Assembly: GCF_000515115.1 (NCBI RefSeq)
Contig: NZ_AZXF01000017.1
Coordinates: forward strand, 187-64,186
From: Nocardiopsis sp. CNT312
GTDB lineage: Bacteria; Actinomycetota; Actinomycetes; Streptosporangiales; Streptosporangiaceae
DNA length: 64,000 nucleotides
Reading direction: 5' to 3'
Shown piece by piece: positions 8,660-17,102 of the stretch. How positions within the stretch are numbered: the first letter of the stretch is position 1; the number at the start of each line of letters is the position of its first letter. The notes beneath the pieces are model-generated. The model had not been told where the DNA came from, did no database searches, and was given only the letters and a program-made list of their open reading frames with translations. The translations under genes were made by a program, and so were the position numbers.

Positions 8660-9328
8660 TCAGCGCCAGTGCTCGCGCCGCCGCGACAGCCCGTCGAGGA
8701 TCAGGTCGAGCCCGATACCGAACTCCTCGGAGTAGTCGTAGCCGGCGGCCCGGTCGGCGATCATCTCGGCCAGGTGCGGGAACTCTTCCCGGGACACCCG
8801 CTGCGCCATGGATCCCGCCACGTCCTCGAACTCGTCGGGCGAGGCGAAGGGCAGGCTGAGCTCCTGGAGGGTGAAGCCGTAGACGTAGCCGTCCAGCACG
8901 GAGAGGGCGTGTGCCGCACCGGCGACCGAGAAGCCGTTCGACCTCAGGCAGCCGATGACCGCGTCGTGGTGGCGCAGGGTCGCGGGTCCGGGGCTGGCCC
9001 GCGAGTCCATCAGGCCGACGGCCCACCGGTGGCGGAGCAGGGCGCCGTGCGCCGAGGCCGCCCGCCGCCGCATCGCCTCCTGCCAGTGGGCACCCTCCGA
9101 CGGGAGTTCGATCTCGGCGAAGACAAGGTCGACCATGCCGTCCAGGACCGCTTCCTTGTTGCGGACGTGGTGGTAGAGCGACATGGCCTCGACCCCGAGC
9201 CGCCTGGCGAGCCCGCGCATGCTCGGCACACCGGTGCCCGACTCGTCCGCCATGGCGACCGCCGTGCGCAGTACCGCTTCCTCGCTGAGCGGGTCGCGGC
9301 GCGTCGCACCATCCGGCTCTGTGACCAC
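8660..9328 (-). CDS. TetR-family regulator with TetR-type C-terminal domain
   Basis: From GTG 9328 (preceded by AAGGGAGA) this encodes 222 aa. The DNA-binding part contains SMRGLARRLGVEAMSLYHHV followed by NKEAVLDGMVDLV, which is typical of the subgroup with a tetracycline-repressor-like C-terminal domain. A longer reading frame upstream is not supported. The gene is divergent from the NAD(P)-binding protein gene at 9416, with palindromic sites between them, which points to autoregulation and control of that gene. Confidence 0.9.
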   Translation of the reverse strand: MVTEPDGATRRDPLSEEAVLRTAVAMADESGTGVPSMRGLARRLGVEAMSLYHHVRNKEAVLDGMVDLVFAEIELPSEGAHWQEAMRRRAASAHGALLRHRWAVGLMDSRASPGPATLRHHDAVIGCLRSNGFSVAGAAHALSVLDGYVYGFTLQELSLPFASPDEFEDVAGSMAQRVSREEFPHLAEMIADRAAGYDYSEEFGIGLDLILDGLSRRREHWR

Positions 9329-9362
9329 AGGTCTCCCTTCCTCGTGCGCGAACCTTGACAAC

Positions 9363-9397
9363 CTTACACCGCAAGGCTTTAACTTACGATGTAAGTC
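9363..9397. promoter_or_regulatory. Tandem palindromic operators in a divergent promoter
   Basis: ACTTAC-GAT-GTAAGT (9383-9397) is a perfect 15-bp palindrome. CCTTACACCGCAAGG (9363-9377) is a related imperfect one, centred 20 bp (two helical turns) away. They lie between the TetR start (9328) and the start at 9416. Confidence 0.7.
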
Positions 9398-9415
9398 GAG
9401 AGTGGGGAGAGGGCG

Positions 9416-10150
9416 ATGGCACACGGAGAACGGGCCGGACTTCCGGGGACGGGGAAGAGGATCTGCGTGGTCGGCGCGTCCGGGAAGCTCGGGCGCCACA
9501 TGGTGCGCCACGCGCTGGAGCGCGGATACGGGGTCACGGGGGTCTGCCGGGAGCGGAGCACGGACAAGCTCGCCGAGTTCGAAGGCCGGATCACGGTGGT
9601 CCCCGGCATGACCGACGACCGGGCGGTCATCGCCCGGGCGGTGGAGGGGTGCGACGCCGTGCTCACGGTGCTGGTGCCGTGGGGCGTGCACCACTACGCC
9701 TCCGGCACGGCCCAGGCAGTACTCGACCACGCGCGGCCCGGCGCCCGCCTGGTGTTCTCCTGCGGCTGGCACATCAGCCTCGACGGCAAGGACGTGTACA
9801 GCCGCCGGTTCAAGCTGTACGAGGCCGTACTCGGGCGGCTGGCCAAGCTCCTGCGCATCATAGACGTGGGCGACCAGGTGGAGGCGTGCCGACGAGTCTT
9901 CGACAGCGGCACCCGGTGGACGGTGGTGCGCGGCAGCGACCTGGAGGAGGGCGAGAGCCAGGGCCTGCCGGTGTGGAGCCGACACGTGGGCGACCCCGTC
10001 CTGGCCAGCAACATCACCCGGCGCGTGGACTACGCCCGCTTCATGGTCGAGGCGGTGGAGGACGAGTCCCTCGTCCACGAGGCCCCGGCCATCGTCGGCA
10101 GGCTCACACCCTCGGCCCTCGCCCACGCCGCTGGCACCGGAGCGGTGTGA
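9416..10150 (+). CDS. NAD(P)H-binding (NmrA/atypical SDR-like) protein
   Basis: This 244-aa protein has a Rossmann nucleotide-binding motif GASGKLGRHM near residues 21-30 and the overall layout of NmrA-like or atypical SDR proteins (TDDRAVIARAVEGCDAVLTV; RWTVVRGSDL). Proteins of this kind act as reductases or NADP-sensing partners; nothing here fixes a substrate. It is divergently arranged with the TetR gene 8660-9328 and separated from it by two operators. The start at 9416 is preceded by GGGGAGAGGGCG. Confidence 0.85.
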   Translation: MAHGERAGLPGTGKRICVVGASGKLGRHMVRHALERGYGVTGVCRERSTDKLAEFEGRITVVPGMTDDRAVIARAVEGCDAVLTVLVPWGVHHYASGTAQAVLDHARPGARLVFSCGWHISLDGKDVYSRRFKLYEAVLGRLAKLLRIIDVGDQVEACRRVFDSGTRWTVVRGSDLEEGESQGLPVWSRHVGDPVLASNITRRVDYARFMVEAVEDESLVHEAPAIVGRLTPSALAHAAGTGAV

Positions 10151-10234
10151 GCGGCCGGGCCCGGTGAGGCTGGCTCAGGCCCCGGAGGCGGCGGGAGGGC
10201 CGCCGGTCAGCGCTCCGGCGGCCCTCCCCGAAAG

Positions 10235-10945
10235 GCCGGCTCAGTCGAGCAGGCTGTGGAAGTGCGCGAGAACGCGACCGCTGTCCGGTTCCAGGCCGGT
10301 GGACAGGCCGAACGCGTGGATGGCCTGGAACACCGCCATCTCCCCGCCCGGCGCCGTGGCGCGGCCGCGCACCGTGGCGGGACGACGTTCTCCAGGCAGG
10401 ACAGTTCGGGAACGAGCTGGCCGAACGGGAAGAGGAACCCGAACTCGGTGCGGCGCAGGGCACTGAGCCGGGTGTCCGGCAGCGCGGCGAGGTCGGTCCC
10501 GGCGTAGCCGATCCGGCCCGTGTCGGGGGCGGACGACCCCGGCCAGGCAGGACAGGAGGGTGGACTTGGCGGAGCCAGAGGGGCCCGTGACGGCGACGAT
10601 CCCGCCCGCGTCCGGGGAGAGCGGGCACGACCTTGGTGTGGAGGGTGCCCTGGAGGTGGGGTTCGGGGCTCTCCGCGCGGGACAGGCACCGTTCGACGTC
10701 GGTGGCACCGGCCTCGGTGACGGCGTGGCGCTTGCGTTCGGGGCCGGAGCCGTGCCCTCCCGCCTCCACCTCGACAGCCCGTTGCGGAGCAGGCGGGAGA
10801 GGGTGGCGTAGACCCGGCCGCAGGCGAGGGGTTCGGCCGCGCCGAAGCGCTCGTCGCCACCGCGCTTGATGTCGTAACCGTGCTGGGGGCTGGTCTCCAG
10901 TAACCCGAGAAGGGTCTGCGCGAGTGGCCTGACCGCGACCATGCA
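10235..10945 (-). pseudogene. Remnant of PadR regulator joined to ABC-transporter ATPase fragment
   Basis: Reading the minus strand from 10942, VAVRPLAQTLLGLLE, HGYDIKRGGDERFG and GRVYATLSRLLRNGL form a PadR winged-helix start. After a frameshift near 10780, EAGGHGSGPERKRHAVTEAG and LQGTLHTKVV continue it. The PadR C-terminus is then missing and a MacB/LolD-type ATPase begins abruptly at GIVAVTGPSGSAKSTLLSCL (Walker A with Ala for Gly). It is followed in another frame by GRIGYAGTDLAALPDTRLSA and FGFLFPFGQLVPELSCLENV, and no Walker B is found. A third fragment at the end (FGLSTGLEPDSGRVLAHFHS) may belong to another gene. Several indels and deletions make this non-functional. Confidence 0.7.
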
Positions 10946-11064
10946 TACCTTGTGTGCATAGTGGCCGCCGAGACTGTGGATCCACAGCGCGCACACGGCG
11001 CGAAGACCGCGGTCCCCGACGTGTCACCCCTGGTCCGAGCGGCACCGGCGGCGATACTCGGCCC

Positions 11065-12060
11065 ATGCTCAGCGCAATTCTCGAACGCGTCGTCCCCGAG
11101 TCCCAGCGCAGGACCGTGGACGAACTGGCGGAGGACCTCGACCTGTCCGTGGGGGACGCGCGGGCCAAGCGCTCCTCATTCTGGACCATGCTGCTGCTGT
11201 CGTCGGTCATCGCGGCTGCGGGGGTGATCACCGACGCGACGGCCACGGTGATCGGGGCGATGATCATCGCCCCGCTGTCCACCCCCATCATGGGGATGGC
11301 GCTGGGTTCCCTGCAACGGCGCGGGACCGGGTCGTTCAAGGTCGTCGTCCTCGGCTGCCTGATGGTGATCGGGGTCGGCACGGTGATGTCGCTGTCCCTG
11401 CCCCAGAGCTACGACCTGCTCTCCAACAGCCAGATCTCCGGCCGCACGTCACCGCGCCTGATGGACCTGCTGGCCGCCATCGCGACGGGTTTCGCGGGTG
11501 CCGTCGCACTGGCCCGGCGCGACGTCGCGGCCGTGCTGCCCGGGGTGGCCATCGCCATCTCCCTGGTTCCACCGCTGATCGTGGTCGGGGTGTGCCTGGA
11601 ACACGGGGCGCTGTGGCCCGCGCTGGGCGCGCTCGTGCTGTTCCTGTCGAACTTCTTCGGCCTGGCCACCGCGGGCATGGTGGTGTTCGCGTTCGTCGGC
11701 TACGGCCCCGGCGGCGCCAGGCGCAACACCGCCCGCCGGACCCGGGCCGTCCTGGTCCTGCTGTTCATCGCCGTGTTCATCCCCATGGCGGTCAACACCA
11801 CCACCACGTTCCTCATCGCCTCCTGGAGCGGGCACGCCAAGAAGGCGGCCGAACAGTGGCTCTCCGAGACCCCGGGAGCCTCCGTCAGCGACGTCGACAT
11901 GGTGTCGAAGACGATGTACATCGACGTCCGGACCCCCGACGACCTGCCGTCGACCGACGACCTGCTCACCGCGCTCAACGGAAGGGTGCCGAGCGGCGTG
12001 CACGTGGTGGTGGAGAGCGACCACGGCGAGGTCGTGGAAGCCGGGACCGTGGGCGGCTGA
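11065..12060 (+). CDS. DUF389-family membrane protein
   Basis: This 331-aa integral membrane protein has the DUF389 signature: SVIAAAGVITDATATVIGAM followed by IIAPLSTPIMGMALG. Six or so hydrophobic segments lie between residues 50 and 260, and the C-terminal 70 residues form a soluble tail. The function of DUF389 proteins is unknown. The ATG at 11065 is chosen because the family N-terminus (MLSAILERVVPESQRRTVDE) starts there; a 37-codon upstream extension is low complexity and overlaps decayed DNA. No operon partner is evident. Confidence 0.9.
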   Translation: MLSAILERVVPESQRRTVDELAEDLDLSVGDARAKRSSFWTMLLLSSVIAAAGVITDATATVIGAMIIAPLSTPIMGMALGSLQRRGTGSFKVVVLGCLMVIGVGTVMSLSLPQSYDLLSNSQISGRTSPRLMDLLAAIATGFAGAVALARRDVAAVLPGVAIAISLVPPLIVVGVCLEHGALWPALGALVLFLSNFFGLATAGMVVFAFVGYGPGGARRNTARRTRAVLVLLFIAVFIPMAVNTTTTFLIASWSGHAKKAAEQWLSETPGASVSDVDMVSKTMYIDVRTPDDLPSTDDLLTALNGRVPSGVHVVVESDHGEVVEAGTVGG

Positions 12061-12336
12061 GAATCCACCGAAATCCCCCCGAACAACCATGAACAAATCA
12101 GGCATGCGCAGCAATTCATACTGCTTTATATCTAAGCCTGAAATAGGCCATGAACTGGGAAGACAACGAAATCAAGGACCAAAGGAGATGACTTCACGGT
12201 AGTGGCACCATCGGCCCCGAACATGCCCTACGCTTCTTCTCGAAAGAACCGAACATAAGAATGACCCCGCAGCGTTTCTCAGCGCTCGGGGCCGTGGCCA
12301 GCAACTACAACTCTTTTCACGACAAGGATTGCCGAC
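12061..12336. other. AT-richer intergenic stretch upstream of a hypothetical gene cluster
   Basis: This 276-bp stretch is visibly less G+C-rich than its neighbours and carries no plausible gene. A weak hairpin, CCCCG...CGGGG, lies around 12265-12291. It probably holds the promoter for the genes starting at 12337. Confidence 0.4.
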
Positions 12337-12864
12337 ATGGCTCAGTTTAGCGCTGCCCTCCTCCGGTCCTCCCTGCGCGACCTCGTCGCCCCCGCGCGCG
12401 GCCGCCACACACGCCGCCGCTCCGCCCGGGTCCGCCACTACGCACCGGCACCCGCCCCAGCCGCCCCCGAGTCCGGGGCACCGCAGGCCGCAGCACCTCC
12501 CGCGCCACTCCCCTCCCGCCCCCGCAGGGTGCCGCCCCTCCGGGAAGCCGCCCCCGTCCGGCCCTACTACACCGCCCACGAGCGCGAACTCGCCTACGCA
12601 CAGAGCCACCCGGCCCGCCGCCTGCGCGCCCGCGCCGCCACCCCCGGTCCGCGCCGCGCCCGGGTCCCGACCGCCCGACGCCGCGCCCCCTACACCCCCG
12701 CCCACGCCGCACCCGCCTATCCACAGCTCCCCGCGCCGCGCCCGGCCTTCACCGGGGACCTGCTCGCCGCACCCCTGGAGCCCCGCCCCGGCGAGTCCGA
12801 CGCACCCCCACGCCTGGTCCGCCGCCGGCAGGACCGACGGAACCGCGCCACAGCGGCCGCCTGA
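12337..12864 (+). CDS. Hypothetical Pro/Arg-rich basic protein
   Basis: This 175-aa frame starts MAQFSAALLRSSLRDLVAPA and continues as a low-complexity, proline-, alanine- and arginine-rich sequence with no domain I recognise. The start follows AAGGATTGCCGAC. It ends 49 bp before the coding start of the Rpn-like gene, so the two could be cotranscribed. Composition bias makes a spurious frame possible in this G+C-rich DNA; the upstream AT-rich promoter-like region and the non-repetitive N-terminus are the main arguments for a real gene. Confidence 0.45.
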   Translation: MAQFSAALLRSSLRDLVAPARGRHTRRRSARVRHYAPAPAPAAPESGAPQAAAPPAPLPSRPRRVPPLREAAPVRPYYTAHERELAYAQSHPARRLRARAATPGPRRARVPTARRRAPYTPAHAAPAYPQLPAPRPAFTGDLLAAPLEPRPGESDAPPRLVRRRQDRRNRATAAA

Positions 12865-12913
12865 CCCCAGAACCAGCCGCCTCCCGCCCCCGAAGGAACA
12901 CAGGGGACACCCT

Positions 12914-13477
12914 CTGCCCACCCGCGAACACGAGATCCCGCTGCGGATCATCCAGAACCAACCCGCACTGGCCCCCGCCCTGCTGGAATCGCTCGGGATG
13001 GACGTGCCACCGCACACCGAGATCCTCAACACCAGCTCAGTCCTCACCGACTGCGACCCCAGGGAACTCAACAGCGACGGCGCCGTCCTCCTCCGCGACG
13101 GCACACGCGAGGTGATGGCCGTGGCCGTCGAACGCCAGATGGGCCGCGACCTCGAAAAGCGCCTCACCTGGCCCGCCTACCTGGTCAACCTGCACACACG
13201 CCTGAAGTGCCCCACCCTGCTGGTGGTGCTGTGCCCCACAGAGGCCCTGGCCCGCTGGTGCAGCGCACCGATCCGCACCGGCCACCCCGGGTTCGACCTG
13301 GTACCGCTGGCCATCGGCCCCGAACGCATGCCCGTGGTCACCGACCCGGACCAGGCCCGGGCCCTGCCCGAACTCGCCGTGCTCTCCGCCCGGGCGCACG
13401 GCGGCACCGACCCCCGTACCCTGCGCGCGGTCGTGGAGGCACTCGACTCCACGGCAGGCGACAACCGTGCGTTCTAA
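12914..13477 (+). CDS. Rpn/PD-(D/E)XK nuclease-like protein, probable CTG start
   Basis: The frame gives 187 aa from CTG 12914, placed six bases after AGGGGA. No ATG or GTG occurs in frame before the conserved-looking segment (PTREHEIPLRIIQNQPALAP), and the next ATG (near 12998) would remove it. The sequence SDGAVLLRDG (Asp55), then AVAVERQMGRDLEKRL (Glu73, Gln75), resembles the D...ExQ core of recombination-promoting (Rpn) PD-(D/E)XK proteins, and LLVVLCPTEALARW follows. The next gene (13467) supplies the C-terminal module usually fused in this family and overlaps by 11 bp. The assignment is inference from motif spacing. Confidence 0.7.
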   Translation: MPTREHEIPLRIIQNQPALAPALLESLGMDVPPHTEILNTSSVLTDCDPRELNSDGAVLLRDGTREVMAVAVERQMGRDLEKRLTWPAYLVNLHTRLKCPTLLVVLCPTEALARWCSAPIRTGHPGFDLVPLAIGPERMPVVTDPDQARALPELAVLSARAHGGTDPRTLRAVVEALDSTAGDNRAF

Positions 13478-13775
13478 CTATGACTATGTGCTGGCCGGCC
13501 TGAACGAGGCCGCCCGGAAGGAGCTGGAGGGCATGATGGCCGTGGAAACCTACCAGTGGCAGAGCGGCTTCGCCCGCAAGTACGTCGGCATCGGCCGGGA
13601 AGAAGGCCGCACCCAGGAGGCCGCGAGCAGCCTTCTGGTCTTCCTGGACGCGCGCCGCCTCACCGTCACCGACGACGTCCGCGCCAGGATCACCGACTGC
13701 ACCGACCTGGAGACCCTCCACACCTGGATGCGCCGCGCCGCCACGGTCGACCGCCCCGAGGACCTCTTCGACTGA
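13467..13775 (+). CDS. Rpn-like C-terminal helical protein
   Basis: This 102-aa protein from GTG 13467 overlaps the upstream gene by 11 bp, implying translational coupling. It contains YVGIGREEGRTQEAASSLLV, then a helical repeat LDARRLTVTDDVRARITDCT, and ends LHTWMRRAATVDRPEDLF. This is the EGRxEG linker plus C-terminal module seen at the end of single-chain Rpn/DUF4351-like proteins. Together the two genes look like a split version of one nuclease-like protein, perhaps working as a complex in DNA recombination or genome defence. The function is inferred, not demonstrated. Confidence 0.75.
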   Translation: MRSNYDYVLAGLNEAARKELEGMMAVETYQWQSGFARKYVGIGREEGRTQEAASSLLVFLDARRLTVTDDVRARITDCTDLETLHTWMRRAATVDRPEDLFD

Positions 13776-13784
13776 CCGTCGCCC

Positions 13785-13816
13785 CGACGGCTCCGGGAAC
13801 GGTCCCGGAGCCGTCG
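13785..13816 (+). terminator. Strong terminator hairpin
   Basis: A perfect 14-bp stem (13785-13798 with 13803-13816) with a 4-nt loop lies between the convergent ends of the Rpn-like operon (13775) and the gene ending at 13839. It can serve both directions. No long T-run is present, as is usual in actinomycetes. Confidence 0.75.
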
Positions 13817-13838
13817 CGCGTGCCGTGCCCGGCGCTGC

Positions 13839-14255
13839 TCAGAGGTAGGTGCGGTGGATGCGCCGCCAGGCGTCGACCCAGCGGCGGCGCTCGCTCTCGT
13901 CCTCACCGGCGCAGGCGGTCACGAAGGCCATCAGGAACACGTAGCGCGGCAGCCGGTGCCCTTCGAGTACGTCCTGGAAGGTCGCGGCCTTGACCGCGCC
14001 GCCGCACAGGTACTCCAGGTCCCGGTAGGACCAGTCCCCCGCCCAGACCAGGTAGCGGCGCATGGTGAACAGGAACTCGGCGGGGGTGGTGGCGTGCGTG
14101 GGGTCCGGGCGGTGGTGGTAGCCGTCGCGGTCGCGCACGCGGACGGGGCGCTCGACGACATGCCCCGTGGGCGTGGCGAGCAACTGGTCCAGCCAACCGG
14201 TGCCCGCGAGGGATTTCTGGGGGCCGGTCGGCTCGAGGACGTCCGCAGGGCTCAC
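13839..14255 (-). CDS. Helix-turn-helix-type regulatory protein of unknown role
   Basis: From GTG 14255 (preceded by AAAGGAGA) this encodes 138 aa. The central part, EFLFTMRRYLVWAGDWSYRD followed by LEYLCGGAVKAATFQDVLEG and RLPRYVFLMAFVTACAG, resembles the XRE-like N-terminal domain of many actinomycete regulators. That domain reads F..LR.L..W.G.SYR.LE and ends WVDAWRRI. No effector domain is attached, so it may be a small DNA-binding or partner protein. Its 3' end faces the Rpn-like operon across a terminator. Confidence 0.7.
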   Translation of the reverse strand: MSPADVLEPTGPQKSLAGTGWLDQLLATPTGHVVERPVRVRDRDGYHHRPDPTHATTPAEFLFTMRRYLVWAGDWSYRDLEYLCGGAVKAATFQDVLEGHRLPRYVFLMAFVTACAGEDESERRRWVDAWRRIHRTYL

Positions 14256-14676
14256 ACCGTCTCCTTTCCAGCGGGTGCACTCGGGGAGCACGGACTGTAC
14301 GCACCGCCGGAGGGACGGGGTGCGCGTACGTGTCAGGGAAGAGGAACCGGGATCAGGGGGGTGGACGCTGCGGAGCGAAGCCCGACTGATCGGTTACGGA
14401 GAAATCTACCGGATGGACACGACACGGAAAAGTGTCCGGCGCTCCGGGGGGGTCGAAACGTCGCGAACCTTCCGGACGGAACACGCCGTTCAAGGCCGTC
14501 ATCGCTGCTCAACGGCCCGAAAAGTACCGAGAAAGAACGATAGGGCGTTCGGGCGACGCCACCCGGAGAATGCGGAAGATCACTCCTTCTGCTTCTCCTG
14601 TCAATAGGGGATCAGGAGTTCCTCATACCGAAAAAGATAGATCCAAAATTACGAATAAAAGAAGACCGAAACCCAC
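14256..14676. other. 421-bp intergenic region without a gene
   Basis: This is the divergent-to-tail spacer between the regulator start (14255) and the PP2C-like gene end (14677). I see no credible frame. The last 80 bp are AT-rich. It must hold the promoter for the minus-strand gene 13839-14255. Confidence 0.4.
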
Positions 14677-15432
14677 TCACGGAGACCGGGTGACCACCGT
14701 GGCGTCGTCGTGGGCCTTCCCCCGGGGGTGGCCTCTCCCCTCCGGATCGGCCCGCTCCAGTGTCCGCACCAGGTCCACGAGCGCGTCCGGCCCCTCCGTC
14801 ATGACCAGTGCGAACGCCTCCTCCCATGTGCACGCGCCAAACACCTCGACCGCCCGGGCCGCCCCGTCCGTCATGGCGGCGAACCGCCCCGGCGACAGGG
14901 TCCCCGTGACCGCCTCGTCGGCCGCCCTCGGATCGGCACCCGCCGTCCAGAACCCCCCGGGCACGTTGCGCAAGGTGCGGACCGGAACCGTCCCGCCCTC
15001 CGCGGCCAGCCGCCGCCGCAGGTCGTCCAGCCGCGTGTCGGCCACCAGTCGGACCCCGTCCCCCTGCTCCACCAGCAGCACCGAGTCGGACAGCACCAGG
15101 TACTCCAACACGTCGGCGCGTACCCGTACCGCGACGACCGTGACCGACGGGCTCTCCTGACGGGTGAGGTCGCAGGTGTCGGCGTGCAGGGCGGCAACGC
15201 CGGTGATCGCCCCGGCCAGGGCCCCGTTCAACGGCAGCCCCGTTTCGATCCCGGCCAACAGACGCCCCCCGAGCGCCTGCGCGAACCACGCCACCCCGTG
15301 CGAGCAGCCGTTGTCGATCCCCGGCGGCGCGGTCACCCCGTCGAGGACCACCGCGCAGTCGGCACCCACCGCGGCGAAGTCCTCGTTGGGGTGGTCGTCC
15401 CGGCCGGGCCGGGAGGCGGTGCGGAAGGGCAT
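14677..15432 (-). CDS. PP2C-like protein phosphatase domain protein
   Basis: This 251-aa protein from ATG 15432 (preceded by GAGAGGAG) contains the PP2C-type metal-site pattern: NEDFAAVGADCAVVLDGVT near the N-terminus, MTDGAARAVEVFG in the middle and KAHDDATVVTRSP at the C-terminus (the HDDATV motif). Such proteins dephosphorylate Ser/Thr-phosphorylated targets with two Mn/Mg ions. There is no membrane segment or fused sensor domain. The paired frameshifted gene just upstream (15564-15930) may have formed one unit with it. Confidence 0.8.
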   Translation of the reverse strand: MPFRTASRPGRDDHPNEDFAAVGADCAVVLDGVTAPPGIDNGCSHGVAWFAQALGGRLLAGIETGLPLNGALAGAITGVAALHADTCDLTRQESPSVTVVAVRVRADVLEYLVLSDSVLLVEQGDGVRLVADTRLDDLRRRLAAEGGTVPVRTLRNVPGGFWTAGADPRAADEAVTGTLSPGRFAAMTDGAARAVEVFGACTWEEAFALVMTEGPDALVDLVRTLERADPEGRGHPRGKAHDDATVVTRSP

Positions 15433-15563
15433 GCCCGGCTCCTCTCGTCTCACGCGTGCGTCCGTCCCCGCCGGTACTCGGCCAGCAGCTTCGCCCGTTC
15501 GGGTGAGCATGTGCAGCCGATGCCCTTCATGCGGCCGCGACGGGCACGGTGCGCGTCCAGTTG

Positions 15564-15930
15564 TCAGGACAGGCACCGGTCACCGAAGGGCTGCGCGGCG
15601 TCCGCGCGGAACAGCACCGGCCTCTCCTCCGCCCGGGTGCGCCGCTTCGAGCCATCAAGGCCGCGGTGTCCGGCCTTGAGGTGGGCCTCCAGGATGGCGC
15701 AGACGTGGGCGGTCCTGCGCACGCGGTGGATCGCGGGCCGGTCGGACAGCCCCATCGCCTTGACCCCGCCGCAGACCAGGTACCGCAAGGGGGCCTCGGC
15801 CCGCGCCCCGCTGTGGTGGGCGCGGCGCGAGACGTGGTGGGCCACCCGGCCGCGCAACGCCAGCGTCTCCCGCGATGCCGCCTCCTGGGCGGCATCGCGG
15901 GAGCGGCTTGGCCTGCACGGTGATCTTCAC
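15564..15930 (-). pseudogene. Conserved-looking small gene, frameshifted near its start
   Basis: From GTG 15930 the minus strand reads VKITVQAKPLPR and then loses frame. The natural continuation is in another frame: DAAQEAASRETLALRGRVAH, then HVSRRAHHSGARAEAPLRYL and VCGGVKAMGLSDRPAIHRVR, ending at 15564. One base seems to be missing near 15891, at the edge of a perfect 15-bp inverted repeat. The restored protein would be about 122 aa and basic, with no domain I recognise. The break could also be a sequencing error caused by the hairpin. Confidence 0.55.
15859..15893. repeat. Perfect 15-bp inverted repeat at a frameshift site
   Basis: TCCCGCGATGCCGCC is followed, after TCCTG, by its exact complement GGCGGCATCGCGGGA. 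The arms lie inside the broken gene 15564-15930, at the point where the frame changes. Confidence 0.65.
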
Positions 15931-16149
15931 AGTCGAACGCGCCAAAGGGAACGGGCGTCCCTGCGGGGCGGAACGGTCGGCCCCGCACACACCATTGGCA
16001 CGGGGATGCTGGCTCCTCACGAGAGGAGGTTGAAGTAGTCGGGCTCGGGACCGGGGGATCTCGGACGCGCTCACGTCCGTGCGCAGCCCATCAGAAAGCA
16101 CCGAACACCGGGTGACGGACGCCCGGCCTCTGTATGAAGGGCGTCACTC
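15931..16149. other. Intergenic spacer without a gene
   Basis: No credible frame or structure is seen in these 219 bp between the frameshifted small gene and the ACT-domain membrane protein gene. Confidence 0.4.
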
Positions 16150-16998
16150 TCAGGAGCGGCGGGCCCGTGCCCGCAACGACTCCGACACCCGGACCAGGGC
16201 CCGGCAGCGGGCGAACTCCACGGCGGTGAACGGCACGCCCACCCGGCGCACCACGAGGACGCCGCCGTCCGCGGCGGCCAGGGCCATGGTGGTGCCGGAG
16301 GCGTCGTCGGCCTCCATGCCCTCCGGCGGCGCGTCGACGCGCTCCACGTCCTGGGCCGAGGCCAGGGACAGCAGGGCTCCCTCCAGCGTCATGGCACCCT
16401 CCACCAGGGCGCTGACCAGTGCGAGTGTGCGACTCGTGGTGTCACTGAGCTCGTGGACGTCGGCGGGGCGCACGATCGCCTCACGCGCACCGGTACCGTG
16501 GACCACCGAGTACAGGTCCTCCTCGGCCAGGTGCGCCGGGGCGTTGACGAGGAACTCGTCGGTGGTCTCCGCCCCGCCCGGGTGGACGTGCATGTGCCTT
16601 ATGTCGACCCCGAGGGCGGCGAAGCGGGCGGTGAGCTCGGCCAGCCCGCCGGGGACGTCGGCGAGGGTGACGCGCACGCTCCACAGCCGCTCCCCGGACT
16701 CGGGTGTGCGGGGCCGGGGGGCGCGCGGCGGACCCAGGCCCACCGCGCGGGCGCGCTTCTTGGCCCCGCTGCGGTGCCGGTGCCAGCGGTGCAGTGCGGT
16801 GGCGGCCACGAGGAGCGCCCCCATGGCGATCAGGAGCTGGACGCCGTGGTCGCTGTGCCCCAGGGAGAGCACGAGCACGTGCGCGGCCCCAGCGGCGAGG
16901 AGGAGCACGCCCAGGTCGAGCGCCTCGCGGCCGAGGAAGCCGGGGCGCGTGTGGTCATCGGATGCGTGGTGGCCTTCGATATCGTCCATACCGTTCAC
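16150..16998 (-). CDS. Membrane protein with C-terminal ACT domain
   Basis: This 282-aa protein has two hydrophobic segments near the N-terminus (ALDLGVLLLAAGAAHVLVLS; GVQLLIAMGALLVAATAL) and a basic linker. A soluble region opens with WSVRVTLADVPGGLAELTAR and FAALGVDIRHMHVHPG, the beta-alpha-beta pattern of an ACT domain. ACT domains bind small ligands such as amino acids, so a membrane-tethered sensor is plausible, but no output domain is present. The start could be ATG 16989 (MDDIEGHH) rather than 16998. It is transcribed alone. Confidence 0.75.
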   Translation of the reverse strand: MNGMDDIEGHHASDDHTRPGFLGREALDLGVLLLAAGAAHVLVLSLGHSDHGVQLLIAMGALLVAATALHRWHRHRSGAKKRARAVGLGPPRAPRPRTPESGERLWSVRVTLADVPGGLAELTARFAALGVDIRHMHVHPGGAETTDEFLVNAPAHLAEEDLYSVVHGTGAREAIVRPADVHELSDTTSRTLALVSALVEGAMTLEGALLSLASAQDVERVDAPPEGMEADDASGTTMALAAADGGVLVVRRVGVPFTAVEFARCRALVRVSESLRARARRS

Positions 16999-17102
16999 GG
17001 TGCCCGCCGCGCGTTGCGGCGGTTCGTCACTCTGTGAAGTCCAGGTAACGACTCTGCGTGAGAAGCGTCACGGGTTGCCTTGCGCCGTCGGGCTTCGCAC
17101 AC

